Below are positions 1 through 8,314 of a stretch of DNA of 24,207 nucleotides, in pieces. The translations under genes and the position numbers were made by a program. The notes beneath the pieces were generated by a model. It worked only from the letters and a program-made list of their open reading frames with translations, ran no database searches and was not told the origin of the DNA. Source of the stretch: JALUUH01 sp964636675 (GTDB taxonomy: Bacteria; Pseudomonadota; Gammaproteobacteria; S012-40); NCBI GenBank assembly GCA_964636675.1, contig CAZWUO010000032.1, positions 1-24,207 of the forward strand. Direction: 5' to 3'. How positions within the stretch are numbered: the first letter of the stretch is position 1; each line of letters begins with the position of its first letter.

Positions 1-57
1 GAACTCGACAAACAAGCTCATTCGTTTTTTAATCAGCCGCTTAACGATGCCTCATAG
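1..57 (+). CDS. 3' end of an upstream gene (partial, frame uncertain)
   Basis: The first frame is open from base 1 to a TAG at 55-57 and would give the last 18 residues of a protein ending in FFNQPLNDAS. It stops 29 bases before the spermidine-synthase-like start. A second frame is also open, from base 2 to a TAA at 92-94, and would overlap that start by a few bases, as translationally coupled genes do. Too little is present to name the product or to decide between the frames. Confidence 0.3.
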   Translation, partial: ELDKQAHSFFNQPLNDAS

Positions 58-86
58 TGGTCAACTGCGGAATCTAGGTTTAAGGC

Positions 87-1814
87 ATGAGTAAAATAGA
101 AATACCTCCCGCCAATTATCCATCCATTTTTCGCAACAAAAAATTATTACTCCACGATATAACCCTCATCGGTATTATGATGATCGTGGCTGCCTGCGGT
201 CTGATCTATGAGTTTCTCGTTTCACACTATGCAGCGAGGGTGCTCGCCGCAACCGAAGTCGCTATCTTTGGTATTTTTACCATCATGATTACGGCCATGG
301 GCTTAGGCGCTTTTGCAGCAAAGCGTATCAAGGATGCTTATACCGGTTTTGTAATCCTAGAGCTGAGTATCTCAGTCATCGGTGCGACAGCGATATTAAT
401 CATCTCATTTCTTATTACGGCGACCTATTTATTACCTTCCTTGCTCGGCGAGACATACGGCATTAGCGGTGCGCAACTCGAGGGAGGCTTAGTCAATCTT
501 GCACAAAAAACCGCAACCCATTTGCCTTATGTCGTGGCATTTATCTTAGGGGTGTTGATAGGCGCAGAAATTCCATTGATCGCACGTGTACGCGAAGACG
601 TTTATGGGCGGCATTTAAAACACAACGCGGGCACCATTTATGGAGCAGACTATATTGGTGGTGGTATTGGTGCGGCTTTGTTTGTATTGTTATTATTGAC
701 CATGCCGCCGATTCAAACCGGGGTTATCGCGGCGACTGTCAACCTGGTTGCCGGAGCGATATTTTTCTATTGTTATCGATCACGAATCGCGTGGCGCAAA
801 ACCCTTATAGCTGTGCACATTGTCATTGTCATAACCATCATCTTGCTTGCATTTTTTGGTAGCCGCTGGACCGATGTATTAGAAGACATGCTTTACCGTG
901 ATAGCGTTATTCACAGCATGACGACACGTTATCAACGTGTGGTGATCACCGAACGCAATATGGGTAAGAGTGAGCCAAAAGCCTACTCATTGTTTATTAA
1001 TGGACATACGCAGTTTTATTCCAGAGACGAAAAAATATATCACTCCATGTTGACTTACCCAGTGCTTGCAGCATCTGCTCGGCGAGAAAATATCCTCGTG
1101 ATAGGCGGTGGTGATGGCTTGGCGGTGCGCGACATATTGCGCTGGGACCCAAAGTCGGTCACTTTAGTCGATCTTGATCCCGCGATTGTTGACTTTTTCT
1201 CTCGGCCACAGGTAAAAAACGGCAAGATTATAAATGCTCCCTTGCTGGAATTAAACGCAGGTGCATTTAGTGACCAACGAGTGCATGTGATTATTGGTGA
1301 TGCTTTTGTCGAGTTAGATATATTTATTAACCAAGGGAAAACATTCGACGCTATCGTCATTGATTTACCGGATCCTAATCACCCAGATTTAAACAAGCTT
1401 TATTCTACTCAGTTTTATGCAAAAACTTTGCGTGTACTTGCCGGTGATGGTGCCATTGGAATACAGTCGTCATCACCTTACCACGCTAAAAAAGCCTTTC
1501 TGAGTATTGGTAAAACGGTTAAACATGCGGGGTTTAAAAACGTAGAGCAGTATCACACCAACGTGCCTTCATTTGGAGAGTGGGGATGGACGATCGCTAC
1601 TCCACGGGGAATGGAAGCATCGCGGCGTATAAAAAAATTAGCCAAACTCCCAATTGACGATGGTTGGATCACCAAGGAAGTGATGTTAGGTGCATTTTCT
1701 TTCCATCAAGGTTATTACGATATGCTTAGCGATATCCATATAAATCGCTTACATAGCTCGACGGTGTATGAGTATCATCGGGAAGGATGGGCGCGGGAAA
1801 ACGGTGTTTTTTAA
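87..1814 (+). CDS. Membrane-embedded spermidine synthase-like protein (polyamine aminopropyltransferase family)
   Basis: This is a 575-residue protein with two parts. Residues 1 to about 260 are strongly hydrophobic and hold roughly seven membrane segments. The C-terminal half is a spermine/spermidine synthase methyltransferase-like fold. Its nucleotide-binding loop is seen as VIGGGDG near residue 340, followed by VTLVDLDP for the decarboxylated-SAM binding acid. The family's catalytic-site motif IDLPDPN lies near residue 426 and leads into KLYSTQFY. The soluble enzyme is about 290 residues, so this is the long membrane-fused type found in many bacteria. By family it would transfer an aminopropyl group from decarboxylated SAM to a polyamine at the inner membrane, but the true substrate of these fused forms is not clear. 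ATG at 87 is the first start in frame. The Shine-Dalgarno is weak. Confidence 0.88.
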   Translation: MSKIEIPPANYPSIFRNKKLLLHDITLIGIMMIVAACGLIYEFLVSHYAARVLAATEVAIFGIFTIMITAMGLGAFAAKRIKDAYTGFVILELSISVIGATAILIISFLITATYLLPSLLGETYGISGAQLEGGLVNLAQKTATHLPYVVAFILGVLIGAEIPLIARVREDVYGRHLKHNAGTIYGADYIGGGIGAALFVLLLLTMPPIQTGVIAATVNLVAGAIFFYCYRSRIAWRKTLIAVHIVIVITIILLAFFGSRWTDVLEDMLYRDSVIHSMTTRYQRVVITERNMGKSEPKAYSLFINGHTQFYSRDEKIYHSMLTYPVLAASARRENILVIGGGDGLAVRDILRWDPKSVTLVDLDPAIVDFFSRPQVKNGKIINAPLLELNAGAFSDQRVHVIIGDAFVELDIFINQGKTFDAIVIDLPDPNHPDLNKLYSTQFYAKTLRVLAGDGAIGIQSSSPYHAKKAFLSIGKTVKHAGFKNVEQYHTNVPSFGEWGWTIATPRGMEASRRIKKLAKLPIDDGWITKEVMLGAFSFHQGYYDMLSDIHINRLHSSTVYEYHREGWARENGVF

Positions 1815-1842
1815 ACGTATCTATTCAGCTCACCCCTGAAAT

Positions 1843-1935
1843 TCACCATTTCCGCGTTAAAAAATGGGCCACGTCATTAGCCGGTAGCGGTGGGCTAAAT
1901 AGCAAGATTTGTAGCTTAAAATCATACTTTATTTT
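1843..1935 (-). pseudogene. Relic of the 3' end of an EAL-domain (c-di-GMP phosphodiesterase) gene
   Basis: Read on the minus strand, bases 1905 down to 1858 encode LLFSPPLPANDVAHFL. This matches the C-terminal LLFSPPLPVNDVAPLL of the large GGDEF-EAL protein encoded at about 3072-3120, with 13 of 16 residues identical. Most of the codon differences between the two copies are synonymous, so this piece diverged as coding sequence. A stop (TGA) follows at 1843-1845. Upstream, the reading frame soon fails (TGA at 1936-1938) and the similarity is lost, so no EAL catalytic core remains. This looks like the surviving tail of a deleted paralogue. Confidence 0.6.
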
Positions 1936-2063
1936 TCATGTTTTTATCTTGTTCGTCGATGTATTACATCTGCTGGTTGTTTCGCTTATAGCGATGTAGA
2001 ATGCTTTCACTTTTATTCGTTTTCTTTCTAATAATATGAATTTTATACAGCTTACTATAAATT

Positions 2064-3035
2064 ATGCATAATTTTCATCAACGATACCCGTCAATGAATG
2101 TTTGGATTTTGGCAATGTGCTTGCTTATTGTCTCCACAAGCACGAGTGCTGAAACTTTTGACGAATGGACGTGTACCGAGCTGGCTTCAAAAAAAACGGA
2201 TAATCAAGTGATTAGCTGCGGTGTTGCTGTTGGTGAAACGGAAGGTGATGCGCGTGAAAAGGCGCTGATTCGCGCTAAACGCGAATTTGAATTAATTTGT
2301 GAAAGCTCCGCTGAATGCGCGGGGCGGCAGACGATATTGATGCCACTTAGAAATGTCTGTAAAGAACTCAGTAACGGAAAATACAAGTGTGTGCGAGGCT
2401 TACGTTATACTGTTCTTGATAAGAAAAAGATTGAGCAAACGCCTGCTCAACCTCCAGCTCAAAGAGAGGCAGCTCCTCTAGAAAGACCACGAGCGCAACC
2501 TACAATTGCTGCAAATCAACGCCGGAATGAAAGACGGCAATTAGTGATCAGTTTTGGTGTGTATACGTTATCAATAAACAATACATTTGCTGATTCGTCT
2601 GCTGATTCTATTGTGGATCCTGAGGCGGATAATTTATCCGGTAATTCCCTTTTTGCGACGGTAGCATTAGGGCGTCGATTGGCATTTAAAGGCGGGGTGT
2701 ATAGTCTAATACATGATGATTCTGATAATATTGAACTGAGCGGTTATGAATTACTTTTACTCTTGGGTAATAATTTCGATCGGATCGGTGGAAAACTCTA
2801 TTTTGGGGGTGGGTATTATGCTGAAACTTGGTCTGGGCCATCAGACGAGTTGGAATTTGCAGGTTCACAATTTAATGTAGGTATAGGTTATAACTGGAGT
2901 CGTATATCGATTGATCTTATTTTCGGGCTAAGAGAATCTTCAGAATATGCTGATGTTTCGAGTCGCATGAATTCTTTTGCTGAGATGGATAGTCTTGCTT
3001 ATTCAGGTTTGTTGGAGCTAGGTATACGGTTTTAG
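2064..3035 (+). CDS. Exported protein with Cys-containing N-terminal domain and beta-barrel-like C-terminus, unknown function
   Basis: I do not recognise a named family. The 323-residue product starts with a signal peptide that ends at about STSA|ET (residue 29). An N-terminal region of about 100 residues follows, with six cysteines that could form disulfides in the periplasm, and with an AREKALIRAKREFE helix. A Pro/Gln/Arg-rich linker (about residues 125-155) joins it to a C-terminal half of alternating hydrophobic strands. The protein ends in GIRF with a terminal Phe, the usual C-terminal signature of outer-membrane beta-barrels. Its inferred location is therefore the outer membrane, with a periplasmic domain. 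A second ATG at 2094 (residue 11) would give a more typical signal peptide. Neither start has a clear Shine-Dalgarno. It is convergent with the GGDEF-EAL gene, 12 bp away. Confidence 0.72.
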   Translation: MHNFHQRYPSMNVWILAMCLLIVSTSTSAETFDEWTCTELASKKTDNQVISCGVAVGETEGDAREKALIRAKREFELICESSAECAGRQTILMPLRNVCKELSNGKYKCVRGLRYTVLDKKKIEQTPAQPPAQREAAPLERPRAQPTIAANQRRNERRQLVISFGVYTLSINNTFADSSADSIVDPEADNLSGNSLFATVALGRRLAFKGGVYSLIHDDSDNIELSGYELLLLLGNNFDRIGGKLYFGGGYYAETWSGPSDELEFAGSQFNVGIGYNWSRISIDLIFGLRESSEYADVSSRMNSFAEMDSLAYSGLLELGIRF

Positions 3036-3047
3036 GAATTGTTTTAG

Positions 3048-6000
3048 CTAAACAGAAAATAAGTGATTTTTCTTTAATAATGGAGCGACATCATTAACGG
3101 GTAGTGGCGGGCTAAATAACAAGCCTTGTGAAATATCGCATTTATGAGAAACCAAAAACTGGAGTTGATCCCGCGTTTCTACTCCTTCGGCAATGACTTC
3201 AATACCTAATTTATTAGCCATTGTAATGATAGCATCGACGATGGATGCATCTTCCGGATCAATGCTTATATCGCGAATAAAAGAGCGATCTATTTTAAGT
3301 GTGTGAATCGGAAAACGCTTGAGATAGCTTAACGAGGAGTAGCCTGTACCAAAATCGTCGATAGATAATCGTACTCCCATTTTATTAAATCTCTGTAGTA
3401 AATCGAATGTAATTCGTTGGTTTTTTACCAACAGGCTTTCAGTTAACTCGAATTCAAGTCGACTCGGTTCGGCCCTGGTTTCGGAGAGAATATTTTTTAT
3501 GCTTTGCTCGAAACCTATCAGATCAAATTGACGCGAAGAGATATTGATCGACAGCCTTTTTGGTGGAATCCCCTGTGTTTGCCATTCAGAAAGTTGTGAG
3601 CATGCTTGGCGTAATACCCATTCGCCGACCTGGATAATGAGCCCTGTTTCTTCCAAAACGGGTATAAACTCCCCAGGTAGTATCAAGCCCCATTCAGCAT
3701 GATTCCAGCGCAACAAACATTCGAGACCATATAACTCGCCACTGAGTAAATTAACTTGGGGTTGATAATATAATTCAAACTCCTTGCGCGCTAATGCATG
3801 ACGCAAATCGGTTTCTAATTTTAGTCTTTCGTAAGCTCTAGATGTCAAGTCATCGGTGTAGAATTCATATTGGTTACGCCCGAGTTCTTTGGATTTGTAC
3901 ATGGCAACATCAGCGTGTTTGATTAATGTGCTGGAGTTTACGCCATTATCTGGAAACAAACTAATTCCTATACTCGCGGTTAGAAAAATTTCATGTTCTT
4001 GTACAAAAAAAGGCAAGGTCAAGGTTGCTACAATTTTTTTAGAAATAAACGCGGCATCGTTAGAGGTGCCAACATCTTCAAGAATTACCGCGAACTCATC
4101 GCCGCCTAAGCGTGCGATAGTGTCACTTCCTCTCAAACATTGAGATAATTTTTTCGCGACGAGTTGTAATGCTTCATCACCTATATCGTGTCCGAGTGAG
4201 TCATTGACATATTTAAAGCGATCAAGATCTATAAATAAGACGGCTACTTTTGTGGCGCAACGCTTTGCACGGAGTAAGGCTTGGGTTAGACGGTCAACAA
4301 AATAGGTTCTATTAGGGAGTTCAGTTAACATATCATGATGTGCGAGGTAGCTAAGCCGTTCCTGCGTTTTCATGGTTTCGGTGATATCTTTCCCTGTCGA
4401 GATAAAATGCGTAATCTGACCCCGTGCATTTTTAAGCGGAGTGATACTTTTTTGTTCGTAATAAGTGGAGCCATCTTTTCTAAGATTAACGATGACGTCG
4501 TTGAATATTTTTCCGGCACTTAAGCTAGCCCAAAGTTCCTGATAAAAAGTGTCATTTTGAGTCGTGGGTTTTAATATACTCATGTTTTGTCCGATGAGGT
4601 TATTTTTTGTATAACCCGTTATGTCTTCAAACGCAGGATTTATATATTCGATAATCCCATGTTTATTGGTAATGGCAATGGCATCCGCTGTTTGCTCAAG
4701 GGCGCTCGATAGTTTTAATGTATGTGCTTCGGAGTTTTTCCTTGCAGATATATCGCTGATGCTGCCGCGAATTAATATCTTCTCCTTAGAAGGAAATCTA
4801 ACCAATCGAATTTCACACGGAATTAATCTTGATCTGTTATAGATCTCCCACTCAAATACAGGAACTTTTCCTGATCTTGCTAAGTCACTTTTTGATTTTA
4901 ATTCAAGGGATGAGTTTTGCTCGTTGGGCGAGCTTAGAGAAAAGAAGCTTGTGTTTGTATAGTTTTGTCGATCCAGGCTTAGTAAATCGAATGCATTTTC
5001 ATTGGCATCAAGCAAGCTACCATTTTGTGCATCGTATACCACAATAGCTTCGGGTGCATTTTCTACCAGCGTTCGATATCTGGCTTCGCTTTCCTGTGAT
5101 TCTTTTAGCGTTAAGCAGCTTGTGATTGCATCTGCGATACGATGGCTTATCGCTTCAAACTGTTTTGTTTCATTGATTGAAAAAGCGTGATGTTGTGCGC
5201 AGTAATGAATACCGATTAGCCAAGGTTTTTGGCGCCGCGGATAAATTGCATTGTTCATTTGCGAGCGTATGGAGAATTTTTTGGTGTCCGAGGATTGACG
5301 AAATGTTTCATTTTCATTGATATCGTAGGTAATAACACCTTTGGAATCTAAGGCAGTTTGAAAAACATATTTAGTGGACGTATTCAATTTTATGTTGATG
5401 TGTTCAGCATTCGCGCCTGGCCATTCCGCTCGTGTACGTTCGAAAGGCACGCTCCATTCCACGGTGTTTGGATCACAGGGATATAATAGCCAAGCTCTGT
5501 CACAGGAAAATATTTCCAAGACTTCTTCCAATATCTTGTTCATCATAACGTCCATATCATCTTGCAAAAAAATAATTTGGCTAATTCGGTATAAGGCATC
5601 AAGATGACGCAAGTGCTGGAGTTCGGTTTGATGTGCGCGACTCAGTGCTTCGTAGGTTAAAAAAGTGTTTATTTTAGTCACCAATGGCAACACGATTTCA
5701 TTCAGTAAGATGCTATTTTCGGCTAATTTTTCGGCTGTATCGAATTCAGCGCCTAATAGCCAAACGCTGTTATCTTTTAGGGGTAAAACAATCGTCAATA
5801 GGTAATCATCTTTTTGCACGCAGTTAGTTTGATATTGTTGATTGGTGGGTAGTTTAAGATCCAAGTTGACGGCATGTGGGGATACCGCTAACGTTTGTGA
5901 AATAATTGCTGTTAGGTTGTCAGATATCGTTAATTTTTCTTGTAAAATATTACGCTGGGATGATTGTCTGGATGAGCATAAGCTAAATTTCGCAAATTCA

Positions 6001-6197
6001 GTTGCACTGAAATCGCAAGGCTGGATAAGTAGCGCATTATTGCATTTTAAAGCTTCTATAAGAAATTCAAGGATATGTGTAAGAAGCGTATCCAGCGAAG
6101 TATTTTCGGTATTTATATTGTTGACTCGTTGGAGAGCATCTAGCAGACGTAGTTTCCCTATCTGGTCTAGACTTGTCTTTATATCCAGTGAAGTAAT
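3048..6197 (-). CDS. GAF-GAF-PAS-PAS-GGDEF-EAL cyclic-di-GMP signalling protein, probable ATT start
   Basis: This bifunctional-type cyclic-di-GMP enzyme has two GAF domains, two PAS domains, a GGDEF domain and an EAL domain. The GGDEF motif is intact near residue 700 (numbered from the ATT). An RGSD inhibitory site lies five residues before it, so a working, product-inhibited cyclase is likely. In the EAL domain the signature reads ECL but keeps the metal-binding Glu, and DDFGTGYSSL and AEGVET are intact, so phosphodiesterase activity is also plausible. The first canonical start is a TTG at 5864, which has no Shine-Dalgarno and cuts into the first GAF domain. The frame is open for 111 further codons up to an ATT at 6195-6197, preceded by TAGGAG with a 6-nt spacer. 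That gives 1049 residues. No transmembrane segment is seen, so it is probably a cytosolic sensor. Function is certain, the start less so. Confidence 0.85.
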   Translation of the reverse strand: MTSLDIKTSLDQIGKLRLLDALQRVNNINTENTSLDTLLTHILEFLIEALKCNNALLIQPCDFSATEFAKFSLCSSRQSSQRNILQEKLTISDNLTAIISQTLAVSPHAVNLDLKLPTNQQYQTNCVQKDDYLLTIVLPLKDNSVWLLGAEFDTAEKLAENSILLNEIVLPLVTKINTFLTYEALSRAHQTELQHLRHLDALYRISQIIFLQDDMDVMMNKILEEVLEIFSCDRAWLLYPCDPNTVEWSVPFERTRAEWPGANAEHINIKLNTSTKYVFQTALDSKGVITYDINENETFRQSSDTKKFSIRSQMNNAIYPRRQKPWLIGIHYCAQHHAFSINETKQFEAISHRIADAITSCLTLKESQESEARYRTLVENAPEAIVVYDAQNGSLLDANENAFDLLSLDRQNYTNTSFFSLSSPNEQNSSLELKSKSDLARSGKVPVFEWEIYNRSRLIPCEIRLVRFPSKEKILIRGSISDISARKNSEAHTLKLSSALEQTADAIAITNKHGIIEYINPAFEDITGYTKNNLIGQNMSILKPTTQNDTFYQELWASLSAGKIFNDVIVNLRKDGSTYYEQKSITPLKNARGQITHFISTGKDITETMKTQERLSYLAHHDMLTELPNRTYFVDRLTQALLRAKRCATKVAVLFIDLDRFKYVNDSLGHDIGDEALQLVAKKLSQCLRGSDTIARLGGDEFAVILEDVGTSNDAAFISKKIVATLTLPFFVQEHEIFLTASIGISLFPDNGVNSSTLIKHADVAMYKSKELGRNQYEFYTDDLTSRAYERLKLETDLRHALARKEFELYYQPQVNLLSGELYGLECLLRWNHAEWGLILPGEFIPVLEETGLIIQVGEWVLRQACSQLSEWQTQGIPPKRLSINISSRQFDLIGFEQSIKNILSETRAEPSRLEFELTESLLVKNQRITFDLLQRFNKMGVRLSIDDFGTGYSSLSYLKRFPIHTLKIDRSFIRDISIDPEDASIVDAIITMANKLGIEVIAEGVETRDQLQFLVSHKCDISQGLLFSPPLPVNDVAPLLKKNHLFSV

Positions 6198-6203
6198 AAC
6201 AAA

Positions 6204-6209
6204 CTCCTA
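6204..6209 (-). promoter_or_regulatory. Shine-Dalgarno that points to a non-canonical ATT start
   Basis: TAGGAG on the minus strand lies 6 nt before the ATT at 6195-6197. No ATG, GTG or TTG occurs in the GGDEF-EAL frame between here and 5864. The TAG of this site is also the stop of an in-frame eight-codon mini-ORF that starts with an ATG at 6231-6233 and has no ribosome site of its own. Confidence 0.5.
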
Positions 6210-6489
6210 AGTACAATATGACTTTATCCACATATTTAGGGTTAAATTTGTGGTCCTGAAGCTGATATTTTCTACAATCCTTAGGTTAATATCGGCATCA
6301 CTTAATGAGTAATATTATAATTATAGTAGTTTTTTCCTGGTTTTTAGCAATAATACAACAACGGTTAATAATAGTTTAATATTACTGCTTATGTCCATGT
6401 GTATATTGGGATAATTCGAAATTCTATCGTAGAATATCAATACTCATTATCATCATGTTATTTTTTGTACAAATTTGGAATACTTGCTT
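6210..6489. other. AT-rich divergent intergenic region
   Basis: This 280-bp spacer lies between the divergently transcribed GGDEF-EAL and FRG genes and must hold promoters for both. It is very AT-rich, with many TAATAT- and TATAAT-like boxes, so no single promoter can be chosen with confidence. It contains the short dyad at 6421-6435 and no convincing gene. Confidence 0.5.
6421..6435. repeat. Short inverted repeat upstream of the FRG gene
   Basis: ATTCTA and TAGAAT form perfect 6-bp arms around a TCG centre, about 55 bp before the FRG gene start. The site could be an operator or a small hairpin in the leader. There is no other evidence for either role. Confidence 0.35.
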
Positions 6490-7173
6490 ATGCATCGATT
6501 GGAAAATATTGATCACTTATTTGATTTTTTATCAAACTGTGTTTCATCAAATCGCAAGTTAATATTTAGAGGAGTAAGGAAAAAATCCTATGCTTTGCTA
6601 CCGAGTATTGGCCGCGTTACAACAACCGAAGGATTGCCATTCAGCAGTGAAGAGGAAAACCAGCTACTGCAACTTTTTAAGCAAAAAGCTTATTCATTAG
6701 TCAATGAATACAAAGACAACAAACTCGCCTTGCTCTCAGTGGCCCATCATCATGGGCTACCAACGCGATTAATGAACTGGACTAAAAACCCTTTAGTGGC
6801 TATTTATTTTGCGAGTGCTGATGATCTCAAATCAAAAGCCACCGAAGAAGACTCTATTCTTTATACCTTTGAATATGACGGAAACATCGATTTGGCCTTA
6901 GACTTTGAGCCTTTTAATATTGAGTCGGTGAAATTGTATAATCCTCAATATTGGAATCCTAGAATCGCTGCACAAGATGGTTTATTCACCGTTCACCCAA
7001 ATCCGCTAACGCCATTTGCCGCTGAAGGGCTGGAACAAGTTGCTATCAGTCATCAATTAAACAATGATATCAAACAAGCATTAAACACATTAGGTGTTAA
7101 TCACGCGATGTTATTTCCTGATTTGGATGGTATCTCCGATCATGTTAAATGGTTGCGCACGCATACGATTTAA
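6490..7173 (+). CDS. FRG domain-containing protein
   Basis: This 227-residue soluble protein is essentially a lone FRG domain (Pfam FRG family). The naming motif appears as LIFRGVRKKSYALLPSIGR near residues 25-45. The second family hallmark, HHHGLPTRLMNWTKNPLVAIYFA, starts near residue 90 (compare the usual QHYGLPTRLLDWT). The biochemical function of FRG domains is not established; such proteins often occur in accessory gene sets. I chose ATG 6490 over an in-frame TTG at 6475, which would add five residues. Neither has a strong ribosome site. The gene ends 20 bp from the convergent coiled-coil gene and has no operon partner. Confidence 0.85.
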   Translation: MHRLENIDHLFDFLSNCVSSNRKLIFRGVRKKSYALLPSIGRVTTTEGLPFSSEEENQLLQLFKQKAYSLVNEYKDNKLALLSVAHHHGLPTRLMNWTKNPLVAIYFASADDLKSKATEEDSILYTFEYDGNIDLALDFEPFNIESVKLYNPQYWNPRIAAQDGLFTVHPNPLTPFAAEGLEQVAISHQLNNDIKQALNTLGVNHAMLFPDLDGISDHVKWLRTHTI

Positions 7174-7193
7174 GCGCGGTTAGAGTAGGTGTG

Positions 7194-8306
7194 CTAGGGA
7201 GCCTCTGATTTAAGCTGAGTGAGTTCTTGCTGCATTCTATTATTTTCCATTTCTAGCGTTTTAAAGCAGGTTTTTATTTCATTGGTTTGCACACCCAGAC
7301 CTTGAATTTGATCATCAAGTTCGAGCTTGACCTCTGTGTCCAACTCAACGGCGTTAACGGCGCCACGTAATTCGCGGATAGCGATTTCAAGATTGTCCAC
7401 CACTTCTATGGATACATTCAGATCAACGGCTGCGGGTTCGGCTTGCAAGGTTGCCATATCTTCGAGTTCTCGCGCTCTCTTTTCTTCTGTTTCAAGTTGC
7501 TCATTTTCGAGTGTTTCAAAAGCTGCCTCGAGTTGTTGTAGTTCCGCATTGAGACGGTTTTGTTGATCCTCCATGTCTTTCAATTTAGCGTCTAATACAG
7601 ATTCTGCAGATTCATGGTCATTAATGATTTGTTTCAGGCGTTCGGCATCATCCGAACTGAGTTCTAGGCTTTGTATTGCTTCTTTCAGTTTTTTATAGGA
7701 TTGTTTTAAGCTGTCATAAGTGTTTTGCAATCCTTCAAACAATGTCTTGTAGCTCGATAATTGAATGACTTGTTTTTCGAGATACTGTATTCGCTCACGC
7801 AGTCTACTTTCTTCTGGGCTAGCATCAGTTGTTGATTTTCTAGAAGATAATGCAAGGTCGTCTGAGTCTTCATCGCTGGTATTACGCAGTGCCCTGGTGA
7901 CGATTTCGCCATCAGGCAGTTCACTAATAAACTCAGCTTCCGTCCATCGGGTGAGCATTTTTTTGATGCGAAAATTGATGTCATCCCAATAACTCGGAAT
8001 AGGCTTTGATGTGGCGATAAAATCACGCTCTAAGACGAGCCAGTTAAGTCTGGCAACCATATATTTTCTTCGCTTAATGGCGAGTTTATCGCCGTTTTCT
8101 GCTTCAAAGTTTATTTTTTGCGCATAACTTCGAGTGAATTTAATCGCGGCTGAAAAATATTTTTTGAAGTACTCTTGTGGAGAGGTATTCGCTTCATAGT
8201 AAGGTTTGTATTTTTTTATACGTTTTATCAATACAGCAACAACAACAAGAAGAGCAAAAATAACTTCCAGGAAGAAGAAAAATAGATATATATTGAGTTC
8301 AATCAT
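7194..8306 (-). CDS. Membrane-anchored coiled-coil protein, unknown function
   Basis: This 370-residue protein belongs to no family I can name. Residues 5-27 are a single strongly hydrophobic segment followed at once by lysines and arginines (KRIKKYK), so the rest should face the cytoplasm. Residues of about 30-130 form a folded basic region. From about 165 to the end the sequence is heptad-like, rich in Glu, Leu and Gln, and typical of a long coiled coil (for example LRERIQYLEKQVIQL). It starts with ATG 8 bp after the stop of the upstream VWA gene and has a modest AGAG ribosome site, so the two are almost certainly co-transcribed and probably work together at the inner membrane. Confidence 0.8.
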   Translation of the reverse strand: MIELNIYLFFFFLEVIFALLVVVAVLIKRIKKYKPYYEANTSPQEYFKKYFSAAIKFTRSYAQKINFEAENGDKLAIKRRKYMVARLNWLVLERDFIATSKPIPSYWDDINFRIKKMLTRWTEAEFISELPDGEIVTRALRNTSDEDSDDLALSSRKSTTDASPEESRLRERIQYLEKQVIQLSSYKTLFEGLQNTYDSLKQSYKKLKEAIQSLELSSDDAERLKQIINDHESAESVLDAKLKDMEDQQNRLNAELQQLEAAFETLENEQLETEEKRARELEDMATLQAEPAAVDLNVSIEVVDNLEIAIRELRGAVNAVELDTEVKLELDDQIQGLGVQTNEIKTCFKTLEMENNRMQQELTQLKSEAP

Positions 8307-8314
8307 TAAATACT

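Noticed and set aside
1787..1999. Open plus-strand frame of 70 codons overlapping the end of the spermidine-synthase-like gene
   Set aside because: It starts inside the real gene, has no ribosome site or recognisable content, and covers the minus-strand EAL relic, which explains the sequence better.
5842..6210. Plus-strand open frame of 122 codons
   Set aside because: It lies antisense to the GAF-encoding upstream extension of the GGDEF-EAL gene, whose minus-strand translation has clear homology to the next GAF domain.
6475..7173. The FRG gene as part of a multi-gene antiphage island
   Set aside because: Its neighbours are a c-di-GMP enzyme and a VWA/coiled-coil pair with no defence signature, and no integrase, nuclease or toxin partner was found.
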